Source: Mactra quadrangularis
Lineage: Eukaryota; Mollusca; Bivalvia; Venerida; Mactridae
Length of the DNA stretch: 64,000 bases
NCBI GenBank assembly: GCA_025267735.1
Contig: CM046304.1
Span: 10,416,001 to 10,480,000, forward strand
Direction: 5' to 3'
The notes under the pieces are model-generated. The model saw only the letters and a list, made by a program, of their open reading frames with translations, ran no database searches and was not told the origin of the DNA. The position numbers were made by a program, and so were the translations under genes. Positions 56,325 through 64,000 of the stretch are shown piece after piece (within the stretch, counting starts at the first letter, position 1; the number at the start of each line of letters is the position of its first letter).

Positions 56325-56605
56325 AATTTTTCAACAACAAAATTTGGTTTATAGTTTGGCGAAACTCAGGGGGCAGTCGGGCGTCCATAGACGTTAACAA
56401 TTTACCATATATTTCTGCCATTTATTGTCAGATCTTTATAAAACTTCATACAATGATAACATACCATGGGATGAACAGGATTAGAAAGTAACCACACCTC
56501 TACCTTGCTTTATAATGGATTATTTCCCTTGGTAATTTTTGAGTTAAAGTTTTTAATATGTTGGATATCTCTGTTATTTATGGTCAGATCTTGATGAAAA
56601 TCTTC
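56325..56605 (+). repeat. Interspersed repeat R2
   Basis: TTTCTGCCATTTATTGTCAG, ATACCATGGGATGAACAGGA and TATGGTCAGATCTTGATGAA in R2 order. Confidence 0.7.
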
Positions 56606-56671
56606 TTGTTAACTTAATATTCTCATGATCAATTTGCTTGCCGATTGATATATTCAACAGTTGGGAGTTAT

Positions 56672-56946
56672 TATACCCTCGCTTCGAAGAAGAGGGGGGT
56701 ATACTGTTTTACCCTTGTCCGTGCGTCCGTCCATCCGTCCGTCCGTTACAAAATTTCCGTCGCAGTTTTCTCAGCAACTATATCATGCAGCAGCCTAATA
56801 CTTTGCATATTGCTTCATCCCATAGTCCCATATGGTGTAAAGCGATTTCATGCTCCTTGCTCATCTACTTCGTGTTTGTCGCATATTTTTAGATTTTGGC
56901 GGGGGTATCACTAGTGAGCATTAGCTCACAGATTTACTTGTTTTAC
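56672..56946 (+). mobile_element. MITE family M copy
   Basis: TATACCCTCGCTTCGAAGAA to GCGGGGGTATCACTAGTGAG and the shared tail up to TTGTTTTAC. The two overlapping ORFs here are repeat translations. Confidence 0.75.
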
Positions 56947-57960
56947 ATTTTAATAAATATATCTCCAATGTACTAAATATTTATTGTATAATATTATATT
57001 GGGTCAGCCTCCATAGTCACATGTGTGTTTATTGTATATTGAGCAGACTGTATGTAAACAATACAACAATAGTATAGACTGGTAAATAAATAAACAATGA
57101 TATTGTGAGTCTTAACCTTTAGATTATCATACTGGGTAAATATTTGTTATAAACAGAAACATAATATTTGTATCTATAGATAACAATTATCTATTTTTAA
57201 GTAGTTATTAATTTAGTTCTCATGTTTTCTAAATATATGAATAAATATATTCTTATGTATAGACACTCCTCTGTAAAATAACATTAATGTATAAGCCACT
57301 TCTGTATGTGATCAACTATACAACTGATATTCATGTGCGTAGGAAGGATCTGAATTTTCAGGCCACTGATGGGGTGGGTATGGGACGGGTGTCCCCTCCT
57401 GCTGGTTGAATTTTATTGTGAATGTAAGCCTCTGAAACTCAATTTCCGGCACTTTTAGTACCCCCTGTTTAAGAATAGATCTTTGTATTAGACCTCAAGA
57501 TTTTCAATATGTGTCATGAAAAAATAACTTGTGGCCCCATTGATGCTTCTTGTCAGAATATTTGGTCCGCGGCCCTTGTGTCCTCAGTTCCTACACGCCT
57601 GATATTTATCAAGATAATTACTTTAAAAATAATGATTGAACATAATTATTGCTTTCTATACCTGTGATGTTTGTATCATATGATATTTTATTATTGTACC
57701 ATTGTCTAACATACATTGTTATATTGCTGCTAGATGTCTTATTTATTGAATAAAGTTTTAATTGATAGAATGTTGTTTTCTAGATCTTATATCGTCTAAT
57801 GTTACCTAATGAAGTAACTGAGAAAGTTTTGTATGTAAAATTTAACTGATATTGCACTTTTTTACTGGTTTACACAATGAAGCTATTTATTTTGCATCAT
57901 TAATTATTGAACCAAGAATTTACCTATTGTAGCAGAGGTATAATACTGCACTTGTACTCC
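56947..57960 (+). other. AT-rich intergenic stretch, nothing recognised
   Basis: No coding exon, RNA gene or repeat family could be identified between the family M element and the tRNA-like repeats. Confidence 0.4.
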
Positions 57961-57966
57961 CTTGCC

Positions 57967-58290
57967 TTCAAGCAAGCTTTTATGGTGAAGTAGTAGAGTG
58001 TCCGCTTTCAACTTGAGAGGTCGTGGGTTGAAATCTAAGTTTTTAATAAGGTTACATTTGGCACCCAACGTAAATAACTCATTAAGAATTGTGTGATTGC
58101 ACCCTCAAATAGTCACACAGACATTCAAGCTCCAAGAATTCGAGAACGAATTCTGTTAAGGAAGGGGTGTGGTAAGCAGTGGTATTATTATCCCATGGTT
58201 TCAAGCTAGCTTTTATGGCCATGTGATAGAGTGTCCGCTTACGATTTGAGAGGTCATGGGTTCAAATCTCAGTTTGGATTTTTATTGGGT
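57967..58290 (+). repeat. Two tRNA-like SINE fragments in tandem
   Basis: Two copies, about 230 bp apart, share TTCAAGC(A/T)AGCTTTTATGG, ATAGAGTGTCCGCTT, TTGAGAGGTC(G/A)TGGGTT and an AAATCT(C)A end. The head resembles a tRNA (TAGAGTGTCCGC and GGGTTCAAATC). Separate from families A-D. Confidence 0.6.
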
Positions 58291-58390
58291 ACCTGGGCTA
58301 CCAAGAATTTAACTATCACAAGCATCATTTTGTTCTATTTAGATAAAATGATACTGTAATGTATATTATTCTTTTTCAATAATAGCATGT

Positions 58391-59648
58391 ACAAGGGCCA
58401 TTAAATATATAATGCAACTGCCGTCAGCGTTTCTCCGTGTGGCACATGATTTTCATGTCTTGCATTCACACGTTAAGCTGACTGTCCACCATTTACATTG
58501 ATACCAAATACATGCAGATCAGTTTTGAAACTGCTTTTTTTATAAGTGAATTAAAACACCCTACTCGCATACACTGTGTTAAAAATGGCTTAAGGACATT
58601 TACAATGAATTGTGTAATGCTTATGGGAAATCTGAAGTGTCGTATGCAACAATTACAAGGTGGATAAGGAAATTTAAAAGTGGAAAAACGACAGTTGAAG
58701 ATGAACATAGACCAGGAAGGCCACGGCCAGTTGTTACTGAAAAAAAAACATTGAAAAAGTTCGTGAAATTATACAAGATGCAAGATATACAGTGCATGAC
58801 ATAGTTAAGATGACAGGGGTCTCATCAGGGTCAGTTCATTTTATTCTAAGAAAGTACGGCGGCGAATAACAGCTCGTTGGATTCCACATCTCCTGACTGA
58901 CAAGGAAAAACAACAGCGTGTTTCAATTGCTAAAAAATTGCTTAGAATGTACCTTAAGTACAATTCACGAACATTTGCTGACTTTCGTACAGGTAATGAA
59001 ACAAAAAACTTTTTTTAACCCCGTCGTAAAATTAATAACAAGATTTGGGCCTGAAACAAACCCGTTGACCTTGTATTGCCAGATGGCTACAAAGTGTTAA
59101 AAAGATGATGTACGCCATATTTTATAGTCCACAGGGTGTTGTGGCCTCTGTTCCTATTAAGCAAGGAAAAACTGTTACTGGACGTTATTACCAGTCAAAA
59201 ATATTGTCTGAAGTTGAGAAATACTACAAGAAACGACGTCCAGCATCTGGGATACGTCATATCTGCCTTCTACATGACAATGTGCCACCACACAGAGCTC
59301 AAGTTGTGACCCAGTTTTTAGATGAGCGGAAGGTCAAAGTCATCCCGCATCCACCATATTCGCCAGATTTGTCACCTTGTGACTTTTTCCTATTTCCTAA
59401 ACTTAAAAAGTTCCTTTCTGGTCGGCGATATAGGTCAAGACAGGCTGTTGGCTCTGCAGTATACCAGTTCCTTAAGAGTGTTCCTAAAAAGGACTATGAA
59501 AATTCTTTTAAAAGTTGGATTAAACGTCTGAAAATTTGTGTACAGGTTAAGGGTGAATACTTTGAGGGGCAACATTAAAATTGTGAAAATTCCTTGTTTT
59601 GTTGTCTAGAAATCCCAACAGTTGCAATATATATTGAATGGCCCTCGT
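58391..59648 (+). mobile_element. Mariner (DD34D) transposon, inactive
   Basis: Imperfect inverted ends, CAAGGGCCATTAAATATATA on the left and the inverse of CGAGGGCCATTCAATATATA on the right, share the inner TTGCAACTG-like block. TA lies beside both ends. The length, about 1.26 kb, is normal for mariner. Transposase remains are in several frames. Confidence 0.82.
58610..59578 (+). pseudogene. Mariner transposase pseudogene
   Basis: Recognisable pieces in order: helix-turn-helix with YATITRWIRKFKSGKTTVED and RPGRP (58640-58720), WIPHLLTDKEKQQRVSIAKK (58879-58940), FRTGNETKNFF followed by a stop (58984-59016), then an open 3' half with HICLLHDNVPPHRA and HPPYSPDLSPCDFFLFPKLK (59105-59578). The last two catalytic aspartates are 34 residues apart, the mariner DD34D spacing. 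The first is changed: TGDETW is expected but TGNETK is present. Frameshifts and a stop confirm a dead copy. Confidence 0.85.
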
Positions 59649-59821
59649 GTATATTTTCCTATATGTAGTGTATTTACTGTCACAAAAAGGACATATAAAT
59701 CTTGTTGATTAGCCCTTTATAAATATACTGGTATCATTACTTTGATAATGATACAATGCTTTACAAAATGTTGGTCTGTCCTAATTTTGTATCGCTTACT
59801 AACATCCTACAAGAAGAATTG

Positions 59822-60066
59822 TTTGTTTGTTGGGTTTAACGCCGTAGCAACACATTTTATCGGTCATATCACGGCGGTCAGTCAACCTAATCACTCCTCC
59901 AGGAAAGGCTAAATCTCTGGATTTAGCTGTTAACCAACTACTAAGCTTATACTTTCGTCAGTGACTGACAACTGCCCTACATAATTAAATATCATTGGTA
60001 GGAGGGAGAATGGCCGTAGAAATAATTTCATGCCCAAGCTCCAAGAAAGTATGCCCCACCGGGCAC
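59822..60066 (-). mobile_element. tRNA-derived SINE, family A, minus strand, head lost
   Basis: TTGTTGGGTTTAACGCCGTA at the low end, GGTAGGAGGGAGAATGGCCG in the body, ending at AGTATGCCCCACCGGGCA where the tRNA-like head should begin. Confidence 0.83.
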
Positions 60067-60447
60067 CATATAAAGACACAATGAAGTCATTTTTGCACAC
60101 ACATTCATTCAGTAGAATGAGTGCAAATACGTATCACCTTTAGTGAAGACAGGAAAATAAAAAATAATAAGTCACGTGATTGTGATAACCGCCCAGAATG
60201 TACTCAAATTTTGTTTCTTTATTAGTAATAAACACACTAAGGAACGTTATTTACGATGAAGTATTTAAATAACTTAAATTTTTGACTTATGTTTTTATAG
60301 ATTGACAAATTTAGTTTGTTGACTATGCTTCCATAATAATTGTTTGTCCAAATAAACTTGTTTAATGTTTTATACATTTTTGTCATTTAAAGTACTTTTT
60401 GTCAATGAGCAAATCCTAATTACAAGGTAACTCAAGAGTACTTTAAG

Positions 60448-60525
60448 ATAACAGGATAGTAAACATGTCTGATACCATAATATGATAAATGAATTTTATC
60501 AGACGTGTTAACTATCCTGATATCA
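60448..60525. repeat. Short hairpin
   Basis: ACAGGATAGTAAACATGTCT and AGACGTGTTAACTATCCTGA form imperfect 27-bp arms around a 22-bp loop. Possibly a small MITE fragment. Confidence 0.5.
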
Positions 60526-61190
60526 TAATATGATAAATAGATCATAAAGATAACTGACCGATTTGTTTGTAAGTTAAAATATAGATACAAAAATATTACT
60601 TGTACTTGTGAGTATAATCACATCAGTAATTATCTAACACTGTCAATTATAAGACACTCAGTTTCCCTGATTAACAATTTGTATTAGTAACTGACATTTC
60701 AAGCAAAAATAGTGTGCCTGGTAATATTTGCAATAACTTTTTTGTTCATGCACATTAAATCACAGGTCAAATTTACGCTGTCGTTAAGTAATATTTCGCT
60801 CATCTTACCCGTAGGAGGCATGAAGAGAAAAACGAGTACACTGGCCGATATCTTTAGTCCCCAAACAATAGAAAAATCAGTATAACTAAGGATAGTTGAG
60901 GTTCTGGAAATGTGCGCGAATCCTTTAGAAATGACAAAAACTCGGGACCCTTGGGAGCCGCCGTCCCTGTACCTCTGCAATTGTTACTAGTAAGGGCTTT
61001 ACCCCGACCCATTTGGGGCTCTTAATGCCCCCTGAGCCCCAAGTTTGCTTGTTCGTTCCCTCCTTAACGAGAATTTTCCGCTGCCCCCCCAACAAGAAAT
61101 GCTGGACCAGCCTATGAAAACATATATCAACGTTGTCCTAACCATTATTTGCTCATTTAGCTCCATGTTGACAAAACTGTTAGCTCATTC
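60526..61190 (+). other. Intergenic stretch, nothing recognised
   Basis: A 93-codon minus-strand ORF (60699-60980) was read and shows no known domain or splice context. A stretch near 60940-61090 is richer in C and G than its surroundings. Confidence 0.35.
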
Positions 61191-61194
61191 TTGC

Positions 61195-61320
61195 TCAACC
61201 CTCAATATATACATTTATATACATTGTATGTAACCTCAACACTCAATATATACATTTATATACATTGTATGTAACTTCAACACTCAATATATACATTTAT
61301 ATACATTGTATGTAACTTCT
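61195..61320 (+). repeat. 41-bp tandem repeat, three units
   Basis: Units of CTCAATATATACATTTATAT, ACATTGTATGTAAC and TTCAACA, spaced 44-45 bp, nearly identical. Confidence 0.85.
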
Positions 61321-62634
61321 TGTTGGGCTGAAGATAAGCATCAACTGGCACAACGGGGAACACATGACCATGATGATATTTAGCCAAAGTTGGCTTCATT
61401 TGTTGGTCCAACATTGGTCTGTATATATTTAAATAGCATCTAACTCTGTTTTATAGCTTGCTCCCTGAATTTTAAGATGACAACTATTGTACGATCATGA
61501 ATGACTTTCATGGGATGAGACTTCATTTTGTTACATAAACAAGACCAAAAAGGTTTCAATATTTGAGATTTATTTTCAAGTTTGCATTGAGAAATGTTGC
61601 ATGATAAAAACAAACAAAAATATAACACATGAACGTATTCAAAATAATAAATAAACTTGTATGAATAATGGTAATTAGTAAAATACATGAATTAATTATT
61701 TAAAAAGCATCCGTTAATTGTATCTTTGCACGTCATTTTAGACAAATACAGTATAACCGGCATTAACAGCTTCCTGTTATAAGAAGTCACCTGCTGTAAG
61801 TGGCCAATCTGACTTCCTTCCAATGAAAATCCCTCTATTTTGCACCTGTTATAAGCAGCCACCTGCTGTCTGTAGCCAGTGGTCACCTATTTCCTTACAA
61901 ATTCACCAATTTACCTGTATTAAGTGGTCAGGGTCAATTAATTTTAGAATTAACTTAGTGTCACCATCATTGTATATAGCACAGACGTGTGAAAACCCAC
62001 CCAAGTTGAGTCTTTCAACGGTCTAAATTTACCAACAAAGTGTCATCACATAAAGGAAGACTTCAAATTTAAAACTGACATTGTCACTTGTGCCCTTTTT
62101 GAAGGTCATTTAAAAAGAAACTGCATATAAATAATTAACTATTCAGATTGAACTAATCAAAGCATTTTTATCTGAACCTATTTTAAGTGGTCACCTGCTG
62201 AAAGCAGTCAATTTTGTCACTTCCCTTCACTGGCTGCTTAATGCAGGTTATACTGTATATGACATACAATGGATATTTAAAACAATAAAGTATTACTGAG
62301 AAGCATTGAAGTGCGCGGACAAGTGTTTACATATCATTTGGAATCATAATAAAAATAGACATGAAAAAACTGTGTAACGAAGTAAGAAAACGTAAGCCAA
62401 GCATTTTATACAAAACATTGTGAATTAAATATTTTAAGAGATATATTGTTCTTCCAATCTTTTTTAATTTTTGGAAATTATTTTACAATTAAGGCTTAAT
62501 TAATGGAACGAATGTCTTTTCCCCTTGAAGGTATCGCGTGCGTTTTAGCGGATTAATTTCTGTATGCTGTCCAAACTTAATTAATTGTCGATGTTTCAGT
62601 TACATCCCTTTGGTCCTTCTTTAAATTAACTTAA
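61321..62634 (+). other. Intergenic stretch with a weak interspersed repeat
   Basis: A segment at 61755-62260 has repeated GT(T/C)ACCTGCTG and AAGTGGTCA-type words (for example TAAGAAGTCACCTGCTGTAA and TTTAAGTGGTCACCTGCTGA), probably an old dispersed repeat. No gene seen. Confidence 0.35.
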
Positions 62635-63105
62635 AGGTGGTATGGTACATCTGACTTTTTTTAGATTTGCATATAATTTTTGGTACCGTTGTAAACTTGA
62701 CGATATTTCCGATTCGGATCTACACTTTATTTGACGTCATTATTGCTAATAACGTTACCATGACGTCGTAAACATGACGACAGCGTGCACTTTTTACGTC
62801 AGTCGACAATGGTTAGAAAACGTCTATAATGTGTTGCTAAATCTTTATTTTCCGCGCCTCAACAACAAATTAAACATCATTTTAAAGCTTACATCATTAT
62901 CTACCTCCTGACCAGTGTAAATATATGTTTTATATTAAAGTATTCGAAAGAGACAAAAACTTCCGAATTTGCAACATCGGAAAAAATCCAGAAAAAATAA
63001 TGACGTCAAATAAAGTGTAGATCCGAATCGGAAATATAGTCAAGTTTACAACGGTACCAAAAATTATATGCAAATCTAAAAAAAGTCAGATGTACCATAC
63101 CACCT
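62635..63105. mobile_element. Foldback MITE with ~113-bp arms
   Basis: The arms start AGGTGGTATGGTACATCTGA and inverse and stay complementary through GACTTTTTTTAGATTTGC, TTGTAAACTTGAC and a TTTGACGTCATTA end. TAA (or TTAA offset by one base) lies on both sides, which would fit a PIF/Harbinger-type 3-bp duplication. Both arms carry TGACGTCA palindromes. Located about 350 bp beyond the stop of the SDR gene. Confidence 0.8.
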
Positions 63106-63454
63106 TAAAGGGAAATGACATACGTTCGTTTTTTCGCACTAATTACACTCGTTCGAAACGCTTCTTACATGCTGCTCGTTGCATTGTGGGAGGTATGACT
63201 AGAACACGCAATTATAGATAATTTGGGCGAAATGTACGAAATGAAGCAGACACTGGCGAAATGGGAATTTGATTGTTTAAATATATAGCAGAGATGTAAA
63301 TGACTAACATCAATGAATTGTACATAAAATGACAATGATTATACATGTAATTATATTATTAGTAAACAGCTGTCCCTACCAAGGCAAAAAATAAGACAAC
63401 TCCATAAAAGCGCGGACTACAGTCAGCGTTCAGTAAACAATTTGTCTGTCTAAT

Positions 63455-63705
63455 TTAAGCCTTCACAGTACCGGTTATATCTTCAAGAAATGCATTTTTC
63501 TCACCGTAAGGAGCTGGCCAAGCAAAGAAATAATCTGAAATCTTCTCTGGTAACATAGAAACTATTCTAAAGAACACTTTAGCATCTGGACCTACGAGAT
63601 ATCTCATCTTTGGATATTTAGCTAACAAAGCATGTGTCATAACATCAGCAACATCTTGTGGGTTACCTTTAACATATCTCTCGGAAACCTTCATACCATC
63701 AATAA
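63455..63705 (-). CDS. Short-chain dehydrogenase/reductase, last coding exon (RDH/HSD17B6-like)
   Basis: Minus-strand exon of 251 nt: two bases finishing a split codon, 82 codons and TAA at 63457-63455. Acceptor TATTGTTTACAG at 63706-63717. It encodes IDGMKVSERYVKGNPQDVAD, VMTHALLAKYPKMRYLVGPD, AKVFFRIVSMLPEKISDYFF and a Pro-rich end. The pattern 'V.d....AL....P..RY..G.DAK......S.LP...sDy' is the C-terminal, substrate-loop side of SDR9C-type enzymes (retinol dehydrogenases, HSD17B6, BDH1; recalled). The catalytic YxxxK and cofactor site must be in exons beyond position 64000, so substrate cannot be judged. No upstream exon was recognised in 63720-64000. Confidence 0.75.
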
Positions 63706-64000
63706 CTGTAAACAATAAAACATAGGCAATGAAAGATATTATATCAGTTATAGGGTCTCATTTAAACATTGAATACAAATGTATACATTGTTGAAACAAG
63801 GGTGAAATAAGGCTTAGCATTTGGCAGGGTAATGTTGTATCATTAAATACGCATATTTTAATGAGATTGTACGCATTTTTACGTAGTCTATTTCTTTGTA
63901 AATCATGCTTTATAACATCATGTCATATTCCCTTATCTATATGTTTTATTAATTTAGAATGTGAATTTAGTGTCTTTCAGTTAAATTCATTCAGTAAAAC

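Noticed and set aside
60699..60980. Minus-strand 93-codon ORF as a gene
   Set aside because: No recognisable domain, no splice context and no homologue recalled; left as unassigned.

Overview
The window is AT-rich, intron-rich animal nuclear DNA. It is probably from a bivalve mollusc: the genes are metazoan, introns are short to medium, and the introns are full of tRNA-derived SINEs ending in a GTTTAACGCCGTAGCAACA-like tail, small palindromic DNA transposons and minisatellites. The species cannot be fixed by reading alone.

Three genes can be supported. (1) Positions 2478-15035, minus strand: the first four coding exons of a PAXIP1 (PTIP) homologue, covering the start codon and the first BRCT domain. 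The rest of the gene lies beyond position 1. (2) Positions 16524-54568, plus strand: a complete LRRIQ1 homologue (leucine-rich repeats and IQ motifs). I rebuilt it by hand as 32 coding exons with GT-AG boundaries and compatible phases. They sum to 4,920 nt, that is 1,639 residues plus a stop. The order is an acidic N-terminus, a long charged coiled coil with a first IQ motif, a leucine-rich repeat block, a low-complexity linker, two more IQ motifs and a conserved C-terminal region. (3) Positions 63455-63705, minus strand: the last coding exon of a short-chain dehydrogenase/reductase of the retinol/17-beta-hydroxysteroid dehydrogenase type. PAXIP1 and LRRIQ1 are head to head, about 1.5 kb apart, and a 481-bp palindromic element occupies part of that gap.

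Most of the rest is mobile or repetitive DNA. PAXIP1 introns hold a 2.2-kb terminal-inverted-repeat element (254-2427), a palindromic element split by a hAT-type element with an exact 8-bp target duplication (3119-4736), a hAT remnant with a transposase fragment (7929-9909), and a nested set of three foldback elements, each flanked by an exact 9-bp direct repeat (10066-14712). LRRIQ1 introns hold a 3.2-kb minisatellite of 20-bp units (22325-25500), several hAT-type MITEs with 8-bp target duplications, at least four tRNA-derived SINE families and a mariner-like remnant. Downstream of LRRIQ1 lie a dead DD34D mariner (58391-59648) and a long-armed palindromic MITE (62635-63105).

The most unusual signal is in LRRIQ1. 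Three exon-intron junctions have been tandemly duplicated with their splice sites: a 33-bp unit repeated about ten times at the donor of exon 15, with nine donors keeping the reading frame; a 79-bp unit repeated five times at the acceptor of exon 19; and a 66-bp duplication at the acceptor of exon 8. No bacterial-type system, CRISPR array, rRNA or functional tRNA gene was seen.
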